A DNA stretch of 64,000 nucleotides from Candidatus Saccharibacteria bacterium UBA2951 (GCA_002348615.1 DEBR01000005.1:108343-172342); one strand, 5' to 3'. Counted from the stretch's first letter, positions 35,175 to 44,926 are shown. Notes: generated by a model from the sequence alone, not told the origin. A program made the numbers and translations.

Positions 35175-35933
35175 ATGACTTTCGTGGGGCCGCTGCGATA
35201 CGAGCATCCGCCCCACTTGCCGCCCGTCAGTGTCGCACCCATCTTGCAACACTACGACCCTGATCTTCGGCGTGTTGAGGATGGGCATAGACTGGAAGCG
35301 CCGGTCGACGACAGATGCGTCGTCGATGTTTTTAAAACCGTCGAGATTGCGCTAAGCCTGGTTGATTCAGAATATGTCTGGCCACGCGACGAACCAGAGC
35401 CTGATGTCCACCACTTTGTCTGGGAGCGTGACTGGTATCACCCGCGACATTTTAACGGTAGCTCGATACCACGTGATTATCGGGACAGCATATCCTTTCA
35501 CAAGGGATACCTGCCCAGGCAGCTACATGACTTCATGCATGCCGTCATTGCGCCTCCTCCTATGCCTGATTTTTCAGTCATGGAGGCCAGAGTGCGAGAC
35601 TACGAGATTGCAACCGCTCTATTCGAGTCGGCGAGAGGTGCGGTCACTGCGCGAAGAAAACCGGGTAAGATTGCCGGCGTGCCGGTTTCACTTGAAACAG
35701 GTGAAGTACTACTTGATGATGAAATTCTTATGCAGATCATGATGAACTTTGAGGCGTACTTCGAAAACAGCAAGGCTGATGTTACGATTGGCAATGAATT
35801 CGTTGACGGGGACTTAATTAACAGACCACCAGACGTCGTTGCTCGGCACCTCGGAAGAGTAGCCGGACAAAAAGCGCTAAACTTGATGCCGCTCGTGTAC
35901 GGAAATCGGCGAAAAGCTAGAATGGCAGCTTGA
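35175..35933 (+). CDS. Hypothetical 252-residue protein
   Basis: Unrecognised. Soluble product without signal peptide, unusually rich in His and Pro in its first half (HPPHLPPVSVAPILQHY; DVHHFVWERDWYHPRHF). A conserved-looking HDFMHAVIAPPP (about residues 118-129) has the spacing of a helix with two His that might bind metal. The second half is more helical, ending in a basic tail (GNRRKARMAA). A GGGGGA ribosome-binding site precedes ATG 35175. The last 17 bases overlap the convergent membrane protein gene. Likely lineage-specific. Confidence 0.65.
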   Translation: MTFVGPLRYEHPPHLPPVSVAPILQHYDPDLRRVEDGHRLEAPVDDRCVVDVFKTVEIALSLVDSEYVWPRDEPEPDVHHFVWERDWYHPRHFNGSSIPRDYRDSISFHKGYLPRQLHDFMHAVIAPPPMPDFSVMEARVRDYEIATALFESARGAVTARRKPGKIAGVPVSLETGEVLLDDEILMQIMMNFEAYFENSKADVTIGNEFVDGDLINRPPDVVARHLGRVAGQKALNLMPLVYGNRRKARMAA

Positions 35934-36648
35934 ACCGCAAGCTATGAGAATTGTGTCTTAACTTGATACTTTCCGGCGCAACTTTAAGCGTCAGAAGTCC
36001 GGCCAGAATGATAGCAAATCCGCACATAATGCTAGGTATGCCAGCCATGCTTTCATCCCAAAGGATAGTTACCGTCGTCGTTGGTATAAGAAGGGCCAAG
36101 TAGCCGGCCATTAAAGCGTATAATGCAGCTTTCCTGTGCTTGTCGAGCAGCGGTGCCCATTTGAATGTCAGGAACGTGCCTATGAACAACCAACCATAGT
36201 AGTACAGCGTATATGGAATCGTTGAGCCGTCTGATGTATCAAACGTCACGTAGTTCGCATAACAGGTGTGACCGGAAATAGCTTGAGTGACGAACACGAA
36301 GTACCCAAAGAAAGCCGCGCAGGTTACATAGGCGAATGCCACGACTGCGCCCGGCTTTTTATTCGCTAGCAAATACGCCAAATGAATACCGAGCGGCGGC
36401 AGTAGGGTAATCGCCGCGTAACCAACTCGAGACCAGGTACCACCGCTGACGGCTAAGCCGCCGCAAAGCAAAAACTCTGTACCCTGGAACGTCGCGAGCA
36501 GCACCAGTAGTGCAACGATTAATCGCGTGATGGGGGTGAACTTATACCGCCATAAGACATAGGCAGCAAACGTAATTTCAAGCGCGAAGGTCGCCAACAT
36601 TACAGGCGGAGAAAAACAGTATAAAGATGTGGATTTTGTTGTAGACAT
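35917..36648 (-). CDS. Seven-helix integral membrane protein, unknown function
   Basis: The 243-residue product begins MSTTKSTSLYCFSPPVMLA and has about seven hydrophobic segments spread across its length (for example TRLIVALLVLLATFQGTEFLL, YALMAGYLALLIPTTTVTIL, IMCGFAIILAGLLTLKV). The CFSPP start, a following Glu in a helix and TFQGTEF resemble small bacterial seven-helix proteins of unknown role; I do not assign a family. ATG 36648 is chosen because TGTTATAAT (36661-36656 hexamer) ends 7 nt before it; a longer ORF to 36780 would start upstream of this promoter. Confidence 0.75.
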   Translation of the reverse strand: MSTTKSTSLYCFSPPVMLATFALEITFAAYVLWRYKFTPITRLIVALLVLLATFQGTEFLLCGGLAVSGGTWSRVGYAAITLLPPLGIHLAYLLANKKPGAVVAFAYVTCAAFFGYFVFVTQAISGHTCYANYVTFDTSDGSTIPYTLYYYGWLFIGTFLTFKWAPLLDKHRKAALYALMAGYLALLIPTTTVTILWDESMAGIPSIMCGFAIILAGLLTLKVAPESIKLRHNSHSLRFKLPF

Positions 36649-36655
36649 TACCGGG

Positions 36656-36661
36656 ATTATA
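36656..36661 (-). promoter_or_regulatory. Extended -10 promoter, leaderless type
   Basis: TGTTATAAT on the minus strand, hexamer 36661-36656, 7 nt before the ATG at 36648; no ribosome-binding site between. Confidence 0.6.
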
Positions 36662-36708
36662 ACACTATTGGTCTTGTTCATCATGACATAGTGGGTTTTA
36701 ATTAACGC

Positions 36709-38790
36709 ATGCCGGAGATGCCGTCGCGAGCTAAGATAGAAGTCTCGTTCCAGGAATTGCAAGAGAACTACGAAGGACACGATATTGGCCTTGAGGTTTT
36801 TGACGAGCGTCTCAGACGCCTAACCGATAACGCCAATGATGACGGTGGCTCGTTTTCTGAAATTATAGAACCGGGTGTCGAGGCACTGAATGAACAATGG
36901 CTTTACCATGACGATATCGCGCGCATTACGGGACGTATATACGTTATTGACGGATCAATAGCGTCTGAACTGGCCCAACGCTGGGGAGAGCCCGATAAAG
37001 ATGAACAGGGAAATCTCAGCTTTTTCGTTGAAGATTTCGAGCTTTGTTCTTATGGGATCTTTGATGGGCCCCATGGTGAGACGATTGATGACACCCGAGT
37101 GGCCGCAAGAATCGGCTATGGGTTTGCGCTTCCGGGATCTGATGCGCCGATGGCTCAATTGATTTTGTATCCTGGTGAGTCATCTCAACACGTTTACCCG
37201 CTGCCTACGCCAGAAGCGATTGATGTACGACTTCACAAGACATGGCCAGACAAAATGAAGGTGGTCGATAAACTGTTGAAGTATGAAGACGAAGATATAG
37301 ACAAACTTCCGCGAAGACTTGCTGCTATAGCACGATTGTTGCAGGATGAGTTGGTTGGTTCGTCAGATTATCGTGAATGGCTCTCGATATATGTAAATGA
37401 TCAACTTGCTCTGAATAAAGTATGGCCGTACGTGCTTTCTGTATCCAATACGCTCTACTTTCAAGATGATGAAGCTAGTAAAGACTGGCTTGAAATGGGT
37501 ATTGATGGTTCGGTACGGCTCGATGTCAGGAAGCCGCGCATTGAATTCGTCAGAGCTGAGTCGGACGACTCTATAAAATCTATGTGGTTCGCCGAACTGC
37601 CCGATACTCGAGATGAGTGGGAAGGGACGCAGATTGGTATCAATTCGCTAAATATTACCCATGTAAGAGGCACACGAACCTATCGTTCCATCGTTGATAT
37701 AGCACTTGCTACGAATGAACAGAATTTAGCCGTAGCGCTCAAATCTGCCGGTATACCAGAAGATATGGACGATTATGTAGTTCCGAATGTGCGAGTTGAA
37801 CCCACTCGCAAAGAGCATCATGGCGGCGATCCTACGAATATAAATGAAATGCGCATGCTTAAAGATGAGATAGATGCCATGATTGAAATGGTAAGGCCGC
37901 TTGCAGGCAAAACGTACGACACCTTCGAACAAGCGCGTGAAGTAAGCACGGCACTTACTAGGACGATTGGTGATCGGCTCATCGGAGCTGGCATTTACAA
38001 CTTTAGTCTTAAATTTGAAGGTGAGTATGCACTCCGCGCGCTAACCCTAAAGAATCCTGCACGGCCCGTAGAGCCGGGCGAGGTAACGGTTAGTGTAGAT
38101 CCCGAGAATCCTTTTGCTCAGTTGCAACACGGGGACAATTTTCAAGGCACATTTTACGCTTTGCATGGCGATGTGCTAGTCGATGAGGACGATAATACCG
38201 GAAAAACTTCTTATAAAGCACTCCCACGCCTCATCGTTGACGTAAAATCAAGTTCCGCGTCTCCACTTATGTATGGTGGAGTGCCCCTGGTGGAAGTCAT
38301 GGTGCAGCAGCGCGCTATGATATCGCTCGATGGTACCGTTGACATTACGATTCCTTCACTTACGCGGTATGAAGCTGACAGGCAAGCTCGTGTACGTGTG
38401 GCCGAAGAGCTTGGTAATCACGAAATAACACGAAGGGTTAATCGGCTATATGCGGCGTTTAGTGCCGAGACAGATTCGGGTTATCAAGATTTAAAGAATG
38501 TTGGCGATATCAGAAGGATCGCCCGTTATATTGAATCTGGCGACTCGGCAAGTGTGGTAGTATTTGAAGCATTATCATCGATGCTGATGAATCGCAGTAT
38601 CATGGCGTCTGGTTCTTCTGACTCAATGGGGGATGGCGACATCCGTTTTGTTGATGGAATCGTAGCCGATATTAGTATGACTACTTTTGAGAATGAACAA
38701 TCAACTGGCCCATTTATGATTGTTCTTGATAAGCAAGACGGCGAATATCATACATTTCGGATAAGTTCTATCGAATCGTTGGCGTTCTAG
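36709..38790 (+). CDS. Large hypothetical protein (693 residues)
   Basis: Unrecognised. A large soluble, acidic product without signal peptide, membrane segment or cysteine cluster. The N-terminal 60 residues look helical (QELQENYEGHDIGLEVFDERL); the middle has predicted mixed alpha/beta structure, a segment KEHHGGDPTNINEMRMLKDE (about 365-384) and a helix MIEMVRPLAGKTYDTFEQA; the C-terminal third includes YEADRQARVRVAEELG. Composition drifts towards AT in the second half. ATG 36709 follows a TGACATAGT box by about 13 nt; ATG 36718 is an alternative. Transcribed away from the membrane protein gene. Probably a lineage-specific gene. Confidence 0.7.
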   Translation: MPEMPSRAKIEVSFQELQENYEGHDIGLEVFDERLRRLTDNANDDGGSFSEIIEPGVEALNEQWLYHDDIARITGRIYVIDGSIASELAQRWGEPDKDEQGNLSFFVEDFELCSYGIFDGPHGETIDDTRVAARIGYGFALPGSDAPMAQLILYPGESSQHVYPLPTPEAIDVRLHKTWPDKMKVVDKLLKYEDEDIDKLPRRLAAIARLLQDELVGSSDYREWLSIYVNDQLALNKVWPYVLSVSNTLYFQDDEASKDWLEMGIDGSVRLDVRKPRIEFVRAESDDSIKSMWFAELPDTRDEWEGTQIGINSLNITHVRGTRTYRSIVDIALATNEQNLAVALKSAGIPEDMDDYVVPNVRVEPTRKEHHGGDPTNINEMRMLKDEIDAMIEMVRPLAGKTYDTFEQAREVSTALTRTIGDRLIGAGIYNFSLKFEGEYALRALTLKNPARPVEPGEVTVSVDPENPFAQLQHGDNFQGTFYALHGDVLVDEDDNTGKTSYKALPRLIVDVKSSSASPLMYGGVPLVEVMVQQRAMISLDGTVDITIPSLTRYEADRQARVRVAEELGNHEITRRVNRLYAAFSAETDSGYQDLKNVGDIRRIARYIESGDSASVVVFEALSSMLMNRSIMASGSSDSMGDGDIRFVDGIVADISMTTFENEQSTGPFMIVLDKQDGEYHTFRISSIESLAF

Positions 38791-38894
38791 ACTAGTATAT
38801 TAACTCCTTCTCTGGTAAAATTGACTTAAAGCGCTATTTTTTATGGCAAAAATTTCTGAATAAGTAAGCAACGAGAGGAAACAATAGAACAATT

Positions 38895-40991
38895 ATGGCC
38901 ACGCCTGCTAATGTCCCACTAAAGGACTACCGTAACATCGGAATCATTGCTCACATTGACGCCGGAAAAACCACCACGACAGAAGGTATTTTGTACCGCA
39001 CCGGTATTAACCACAAGATCGGTGAAGTCCGTGGCGACGGTGACGGTGCGACGACCGACTGGATGGCCCAGGAAAAAGAGCGTGGTATCACCATTACCTC
39101 TGCAGCGGTCACTTGTTTCTGGAAAGGTCACAAGATCAACATTATCGACACTCCGGGTCACATCGACTTTACCGCCGAGGTAGAACGCTCGCTTCGTGTG
39201 CTTGACGGCGCGGTCACCGTGTTCGATGGCAAAATGGGCGTCGAAGCTCAGTCTGAGACCGTTTGGCGTCAGGCCAACAAGTACGGGGTTCCTCGTATTT
39301 GTTTCATTAACAAGATCAACCAGACCGGCGGTGACTTCTACAAGTCTCTTCAGAGCATCCACATGCGTCTTTCCAAGAACGCGTTGCCTGTTCACCTGCC
39401 GATCGGTTTTGAAAAAGAGATTAACGGCCTTGTTGACCTCGTTGAAATGAAAGCCTACACCTACACTGACTACACGGACAAAGCTCTGGTAGAAGGTGAA
39501 ATTCCTGCAGACATGCTCGAAAAGGCGGCAAACGCCCGCGCTCTGCTGGTTGAAGCGGCAGTCGAAGCCGAAGACGAGCTGATGGACAAGTTCTTCGAAG
39601 GCGGCGTCGACGCGATCACGAAAGAGGAACTGAAGCGCGGACTTAGAAAGCGTGTCCTTGCCGGTGATTTCTTCCTTGTTTCCGGTGGTGACGGTCGCGG
39701 CGTTATCGTTGAAAAACTTCTTGATATCATGACCGACTACCTGCCGAGTCCGCTTGACGTCGACGCGATCTGGGGAAAGAACCCTAAGACCGGCGACGAG
39801 GTTTCACGTAAGCCGGATGAAAAAGAGCCGATGGCGGCTCTCGCGTTCAAGCTTGCGACCGACCCATTCGTCGGTAAACTAATCTTCGTCCGTGTTTACT
39901 CTGGTCGTTTGACGGCTGGTAGCTACGTTCTAAACACGACTACCGGTGAAAAAGAGCGTGTCGGCCGTATCGTTCGTATGCATGCCGACAAGCGTGAAGA
40001 AATCGATTCAGTTGGTGCTGGTGACATCGCGGCCGTGGTAGGCCTTAAGGGTACATTTACCGGCCATACGCTAACCGATCCTGCGCATCCGATCGCCCTT
40101 GAATCGATTACGTTCCCAGACCCTCCGGTATCAATTGCGGTCGAGCCAAAGACCAAAGCCGACCAAGAAAAGATGGGCATCGCTCTCGGCCGTCTTGCCG
40201 AAGAAGACCCGACGTTCCGCGTTCACACCGACGACGAAACCGGTCAGACAATTATGTCCGGAATGGGTGAGCTTCACCTCGACATTCTGATTGACCGCAT
40301 GAAGCGTGAATTCAACGTTGAAGCTAATGTCGGTGAACCACAGGTTGCCTTCCGTGAATCAATCCGGGGCGAAAGCGCGGTCCAAGGAAAGCACGCCAAG
40401 CAGTCCGGTGGACGTGGTCAGTACGGTGACGTTTGGATCCGTTTCGAACCCAACGAACCTGGTAAAGGCTTTGAGTTCTTTGACGAAATCAAGGGTGGTG
40501 TGGTTCCTCAGGAATATCGCAAGCCGGTTGAACTTGGTGTCAAAGAAACGCTCGATGGCGGTGTGATTGCCGGGTACCCTGTAGTGGACGTAAAAGCCAC
40601 CTTGTACGACGGAAGCTACCACGATGTTGACTCGTCAGAACTCGCCTTCAAGCTTGCCGGCTCAATAGCTGCTCGCGAAGGTATTAAGCAGGCCAAGCCG
40701 GTGCTGCTCGAACCTGTCATGCATGTCGAAGTCACGACTCCTGAAGAATTCATGGGCGACATCATTGGCGACCTTAACTCTCGCCGAGGCCGCATCGAAT
40801 CAATGGAAGACCTGATGGGCGGCGCCAAGCTGATCCGTGCGATCGTTCCACTGGCAAGCATGTTCGGCTACACCGGTGACATCCGCTCGATGAGCCAAGG
40901 CCGTGCCGCCAGCACCATGGAACTCGCGCAGTACGAAGAAGTACCACCAAACGTCGCTGCCGAGATCATTGAAAAGCGTAGCTCGAAGTAA
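38895..40991 (+). CDS. fusA: Elongation factor G with altered guanine-binding motifs
   Basis: Translocase that moves tRNA and mRNA through the ribosome. The 698-residue product has G1 [14 protein letters not shown]2 [11 protein letters not shown]3 DTPGHIDF and all later domains ([19 protein letters not shown] in domain IV). The G4 motif, normally NKMD, is NKIN (residues 139-142), and the G5 region, normally GSA, is SGG (263-265). Both contact guanine in known EF-G. The only EF-G gene in this window, it sits at the end of a split str operon. GAGAGGAA lies about 14 nt before the ATG. A TGGTAAAAT box near 38815 may be the promoter. Confidence 0.96.
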   Translation: MATPANVPLKDYRNIGIIAHIDAGKTTTTEGILYRTGINHKIGEVRGDGDGATTDWMAQEKERGITITSAAVTCFWKGHKINIIDTPGHIDFTAEVERSLRVLDGAVTVFDGKMGVEAQSETVWRQANKYGVPRICFINKINQTGGDFYKSLQSIHMRLSKNALPVHLPIGFEKEINGLVDLVEMKAYTYTDYTDKALVEGEIPADMLEKAANARALLVEAAVEAEDELMDKFFEGGVDAITKEELKRGLRKRVLAGDFFLVSGGDGRGVIVEKLLDIMTDYLPSPLDVDAIWGKNPKTGDEVSRKPDEKEPMAALAFKLATDPFVGKLIFVRVYSGRLTAGSYVLNTTTGEKERVGRIVRMHADKREEIDSVGAGDIAAVVGLKGTFTGHTLTDPAHPIALESITFPDPPVSIAVEPKTKADQEKMGIALGRLAEEDPTFRVHTDDETGQTIMSGMGELHLDILIDRMKREFNVEANVGEPQVAFRESIRGESAVQGKHAKQSGGRGQYGDVWIRFEPNEPGKGFEFFDEIKGGVVPQEYRKPVELGVKETLDGGVIAGYPVVDVKATLYDGSYHDVDSSELAFKLAGSIAAREGIKQAKPVLLEPVMHVEVTTPEEFMGDIIGDLNSRRGRIESMEDLMGGAKLIRAIVPLASMFGYTGDIRSMSQGRAASTMELAQYEEVPPNVAAEIIEKRSSK

Positions 40992-41013
40992 TCGCACGTC
41001 CACTGCTTCTAAT

Positions 41014-41044
41014 CGCGCCTCGTCGTAAAGCGGGGCGCGTTTTT
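41014..41044 (+). terminator. Terminator after fusA
   Basis: CGCGCCTC (41014-41021) pairs with GGGGCGCG (41032-41039) with one G-T pair, followed by TTTTT. Confidence 0.85.
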
Positions 41045-41101
41045 GGATTTATTTAGCATAAGTTGTATAATGCGACCATACATCCTAAACGGAGAATTTG
41101 A

Positions 41102-41767
41102 ATGAAACGCAAACTCATAGTTCCGGCACTCACGGCCCTGGTAGCCGTCGCGGTCGCCGCTCCCGCTTATGCGCATGAGGGGACGACCGAGCCGAATGAT
41201 GACAACGGGGGGGTTATAAAAACCGTTGAAAATACGGTAGCAAGGACGACCGATGACACGAAAGAATCGCTGACGTCGCTACGAGACCGGGTAGAGGCAC
41301 GTAAGACCGAACTTGAAGACAAGCTGAAGCAAAAACAAGAAGATCGCAAGGAAAAACTTGAAGGTCGGCGCTTGGCCCAATGCCAGAACCGTGAAGACGC
41401 GATTAACACGCTACTTGATAAAAGTGCCGCCATTGGCAAAGCCCGCCTTGCAAAGATCCAAGGCATTGAAGACGGTGTAAAAGCTTTTTACGAAAAACAA
41501 CAGCTAAGCAGTACCGAATACGATGCTGTTTTACAGACGGTTGACGAAAAGGAAGCAGCTGCCGTCGCGGCACTTGAAGTGATCGAAAGCGAGGATTTCA
41601 GTTGTGACGAAGTCGACGGTGCCAAACCGTCTGACACCATCCACACCGCACACGAAGCGAAACGGACAGCCCTGAAGGAATATCGCGAAAGCGTCCAGCA
41701 ACTGATTAAGATTGTCCGACAGGCGTTCGTCGACAAGGTCCAGGCAGCGGAGGGTGGAAATGAGTAA
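41102..41767 (+). CDS. Secreted coiled-coil protein
   Basis: Unrecognised exported protein of 221 residues. A clear signal peptide (MKRKLIVPALTALVAVAVAA then PAYA, cleavage before HEG) is followed by a highly charged helical region (about 50-100: DRVEARKTELEDKLKQKQ) predicted as a coiled coil, and a second helical half with two Cys (AQCQ, FSCDE) that may bridge. ATG has CGGAGAA 7 nt upstream and TATAAT at 41066-41071. It overlaps by 8 nt the pseudopilin gene that follows, suggesting that the two act together at the cell surface. Confidence 0.75.
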   Translation: MKRKLIVPALTALVAVAVAAPAYAHEGTTEPNDDNGGVIKTVENTVARTTDDTKESLTSLRDRVEARKTELEDKLKQKQEDRKEKLEGRRLAQCQNREDAINTLLDKSAAIGKARLAKIQGIEDGVKAFYEKQQLSSTEYDAVLQTVDEKEAAAVAALEVIESEDFSCDEVDGAKPSDTIHTAHEAKRTALKEYRESVQQLIKIVRQAFVDKVQAAEGGNE

Positions 41768-42029
41768 ATCATCCCGTTGGAACGGCTTCTCGCTCGTCGA
41801 AGGTATTATCATACTTGGAGTCGTCATATTGCTTGCAGGAGTCGGGTATGTCGGTTGGAAGGCATTCACGAAATCCGCAACTAACACGGCATCAACGACC
41901 GGCACGTCAAAACAATCTGCCGAAGTAATCACGACCAAAGCGGACCTCGAGAACGCTGAAAAAGCCCTGAATGAACTCAACTTCGACGACGAAGCATCGA
42001 CGTCGGCCGAATCGCAGGCAAATCTTTAA
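41760..42029 (+). CDS. Small type IV pilin-like (pseudopilin) protein
   Basis: The 89-residue product has a short basic leader and the prepilin motif NG-FSLVEG, with Phe after the cleavage Gly and Glu at +5, then a hydrophobic helix (about 15-35, IIILGVVILLAGVGYVGW) as in type IV pilins. The rest (KSATNTASTTGTSKQSAEV) is short and low in complexity, so it lacks the globular head of a major pilin and may be a minor or assembly-initiating subunit. ATG 41760 has GGAGGGT just upstream and overlaps the preceding gene. Processing would need a prepilin peptidase encoded elsewhere. Confidence 0.75.
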   Translation: MSKSSRWNGFSLVEGIIILGVVILLAGVGYVGWKAFTKSATNTASTTGTSKQSAEVITTKADLENAEKALNELNFDDEASTSAESQANL

Positions 42030-42074
42030 TCCCTGCTTGTCCGCTTAACACATAAGCGGTATAGTGAAGACACT

Positions 42075-42953
42075 ATGAAGAGGGTAGTCCGAACCGTCAT
42101 TCCGGTTGTCGTTGCAGTTGGTTTGGTTTGGTTATTTGCTTTCCTTGTAAATGGTAAGAGTATTCCCGTACTACAGCCTACTGGTGAAGTTGCGACACAT
42201 CAGCTGAATCTCTTGATGTTCGCCTTGTTTCTCAGTTCGCTCGTCGTCGTACCTGTGTTCACGATGCTCATATTTTTTTCCATCCGGTACCGTGCTGGAA
42301 ACAAAAAGGCTGTATACCGACCCGAATGGGCGGAGAACAAGTGGCTCGAAGGTTTATGGTGGGGCATACCTATTTTAATTATCGGCATACTGGGTGTCAT
42401 AACGTATCAGACCAGCCATAGCCTTGACCCGTATAAGCCACTTGCCGGCGGCAAAGCGTTAGAAGTGCAAGTCGTGGCACTACGCTGGAAATGGTTATTT
42501 ATTTACCCCGAGCAGCAAGTGGCGACACTAAACCACCTTCCCATACCTGTTAATAAACCCGTGCACTTTACGATGACATCTGACGCGCCAATGAACGCCT
42601 TTTGGATTCCATCACTCGGATCGCAGGTATATGCGATGTCCGGCATGGCATCACAGTTGAATTTAAAAGCAGCCAAAGTCGGTGAATATACAGGGTATAC
42701 GACGAATATCAATGGGGAGGGGTATGCAAAGATGACATTCAAGACTACGGTCATGAACCAGCCGGAGTTCGAACAGTGGGCAGAAGCGGCTGCAAAAAGT
42801 CCTGACTCATTGACAATGGGGGCCTATCACACACTGGCGGAACCGGCGAGCGACCAGACAGAGAAAACCTATCGGTTGGCGAACAAGAAGCTTTTTGAAT
42901 ACATCACCCAGAAATACGGCGGCCACTCTATGCACGGGGAGCCGGCTGTATGA
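42075..42953 (+). CDS. cyoA: Cytochrome bo-type quinol oxidase subunit II
   Basis: Membrane subunit of a heme-copper quinol oxidase. The 292-residue product has an N-terminal hydrophobic segment, two further spans (about 45-70 and 95-115) and an outer cupredoxin-like domain (LEVQVVALRWKWLFIYPEQ; PVHFTMTSDAPMNAFWIPSLGSQVYAMSGM). The CuA ligand motif CSxxCGxxHxxM of cytochrome c oxidases is replaced by NINGEGYAKM, so electrons come from quinol, not cytochrome c. TATAGT ends 9 nt before the ATG. First gene of cyoABCDE, overlapping cyoB by four bases. Confidence 0.94.
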   Translation: MKRVVRTVIPVVVAVGLVWLFAFLVNGKSIPVLQPTGEVATHQLNLLMFALFLSSLVVVPVFTMLIFFSIRYRAGNKKAVYRPEWAENKWLEGLWWGIPILIIGILGVITYQTSHSLDPYKPLAGGKALEVQVVALRWKWLFIYPEQQVATLNHLPIPVNKPVHFTMTSDAPMNAFWIPSLGSQVYAMSGMASQLNLKAAKVGEYTGYTTNINGEGYAKMTFKTTVMNQPEFEQWAEAAAKSPDSLTMGAYHTLAEPASDQTEKTYRLANKKLFEYITQKYGGHSMHGEPAV

Positions 42954-44926
42954 GCGATTTATTTTCATTCCTTATCGGGCGCTTGTCACCCGAGTACTTG
43001 CCTAAAGATCCTGTAACGATCGGGGCTGCTGTCGGTATGCCGCTCGCCGTCCTTGGGCTCATTATCCTGGTAACCTATCTTCGCCGCTGGCGTTGGCTAT
43101 GGGATAATTGGCTGACAAGCCTTGATGCCAAGAAAATTGGCGTCATGTATATCATCGTTGCGATCGTCATGCTGCTGCGCGGGGTTGCGGATGCCGCGAT
43201 GCTACGACTTCAAACCGCCATTGCAGCCAACGGAGCCGAAGGTCCGTTTAGTAGCGACACCTTCCAGCAAGTGTTTACGGCGCATGGCACTATAATGATA
43301 TTCTTTGTTGCCATGGGACTGATGTTCGGACTGATCAACGTCGTCATGCCACTCATGATAGGCGCTCGCGACATGGCGTTCCCCCTTATGAACTCGATCA
43401 GCTTGTGGCTGTTCGTGGCCGGTATGATTTTGGTAAACACCGCGCTTGTGTTCGGCGGGTTCAGCAATGGTGGGTGGCTCGGCTATCCTCCATTGACAGA
43501 GCTTCAATACAACCCCGGTCCGGGAGTCGACTATTGGATATGGTCCTTACAAATAGCGGGTATCGGTAGCCTGTTGTCGGGCATCAACTTCGTAGTGACG
43601 ATATTGAAGCACCGCGCCCCAGGCATGACACTCATGAAAATGCCGATCTTTCCGTGGAGCGTGCTTGTGACGAGCGTACTGATCATGCTTGCGTTCCCAA
43701 TCCTAACCGTCACATTGGCACTACTTGGCCTTGACCGCACTATGGGCATGCATTTCTTCACCAGTGATGGAGAGGGCAATCCTATGCTTTACATCAATCT
43801 GATTTGGGCATGGGGCCACCCGGAAGTCTACATTCTTGTCATGCCGGCATTCGGAATTTATTCGGAAGTGGTCGCGACATTTGCCAAGAAAAAACTGTTC
43901 GGATACCGCACCATGGTCGGTGCGCTCATGGCTATCATGTTCCTGTCTTTCGTCGTCTGGCAGCACCACTTCTTTACCATGGGTGCCGGCGCCAACGTCA
44001 ACGCGTTCTTTGGAATCATGACCATGGTTATCGCCATCCCAACCGGCGTGAAGATATTCAACTGGCTGTTCACGATGTACCGTGGCCGGATTGACTTTAA
44101 GGCACCGATGTTTTGGTTTTTGGCGTTCGTATTTACGTTCACGCTCGGTGGTGTGACAGGCGTGTTGATGGCCGTGCCAGCGCTTGACTTCCAAGTTCAC
44201 AACACCATGTTCCTCGTCGCGCACTTCCATAACACCATTATTGGCGGTGTCGTATTCGGTTTCTTCGCCGCGATTACGTATTGGTTCCCGAAGGTATTTG
44301 GTTTCAAGTTGCATGATGGGTTGGGGCGGTGGTCAGCAATCTTTTGGCAAATCGGGTTCCTGCTGGCATTCATGCCGCTCTACATTTTGGGACTTATGGG
44401 CGCGGTGCGGCGTCTGGATAGTTACAGCGACCCAAGTTGGCAGCCGCTGTTCATTACATCTGGCATCGGTGTACTTGTTATTGTAGGTGGTATTGGTCTG
44501 TTCGTCCTCCAGCTGCTTTACAGCATTTGGAAGCGCAAGGAGCTGAAAGACACGACCGGTGACCCATGGGACGGCCGCACACTGGAGTGGTCGGTACCTT
44601 CGCCTGCGCCACATTATAACTTTGCCGTTACACCGACTGTTACGCATCGCGACGAATGGTGGCACCGCAAGAAAGCTGGCATTGGAGCGCCTACTAAAGC
44701 CGACTACATCGACATATGGCTACCTAAGAATAGTGGAGTGGGGCTCACTGTTGGCGTACTAGCCGGGTTATTCGGCTTTGGTATCATATGGCATTTATGG
44801 TGGCTGGTGCTCGTATCCGTTATTGCGGCTATCGTCGTCATCATACGTCGAACGATGAGTGACGATAACGATTACCGGATAAGTGCGAACGAACTATATC
44901 ATGAAGCGGCGAGGGCACAAGTATGA
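42950..44926 (+). CDS. cyoB: Quinol oxidase subunit I
   Basis: Catalytic subunit that reduces oxygen to water and pumps protons. The 658-residue product keeps all metal ligands: low-spin heme His in FTAHGTIMIF (about 110), CuB His and the cross-linked Tyr in WGHPEVYI (about 286-292), the CuB His pair in WQHHFFTMG (about 337), and the heme His pair in VAHFHNTIIGG (about 421-424). The Glu of HPEVY and spacing follow E. coli CyoB, so activity is expected. The heme must be made elsewhere or taken from the host. Overlaps cyoA and cyoC by ATGA. Confidence 0.97.
   Translation: MSDLFSFLIGRLSPEYLPKDPVTIGAAVGMPLAVLGLIILVTYLRRWRWLWDNWLTSLDAKKIGVMYIIVAIVMLLRGVADAAMLRLQTAIAANGAEGPFSSDTFQQVFTAHGTIMIFFVAMGLMFGLINVVMPLMIGARDMAFPLMNSISLWLFVAGMILVNTALVFGGFSNGGWLGYPPLTELQYNPGPGVDYWIWSLQIAGIGSLLSGINFVVTILKHRAPGMTLMKMPIFPWSVLVTSVLIMLAFPILTVTLALLGLDRTMGMHFFTSDGEGNPMLYINLIWAWGHPEVYILVMPAFGIYSEVVATFAKKKLFGYRTMVGALMAIMFLSFVVWQHHFFTMGAGANVNAFFGIMTMVIAIPTGVKIFNWLFTMYRGRIDFKAPMFWFLAFVFTFTLGGVTGVLMAVPALDFQVHNTMFLVAHFHNTIIGGVVFGFFAAITYWFPKVFGFKLHDGLGRWSAIFWQIGFLLAFMPLYILGLMGAVRRLDSYSDPSWQPLFITSGIGVLVIVGGIGLFVLQLLYSIWKRKELKDTTGDPWDGRTLEWSVPSPAPHYNFAVTPTVTHRDEWWHRKKAGIGAPTKADYIDIWLPKNSGVGLTVGVLAGLFGFGIIWHLWWLVLVSVIAAIVVIIRRTMSDDNDYRISANELYHEAARAQV

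Noticed and set aside
43721..44314. 197-codon minus-strand ORF inside cyoB
   Set aside because: Rich in His and Asp as expected from the reverse complement of membrane-protein codons; cyoB is certain here.
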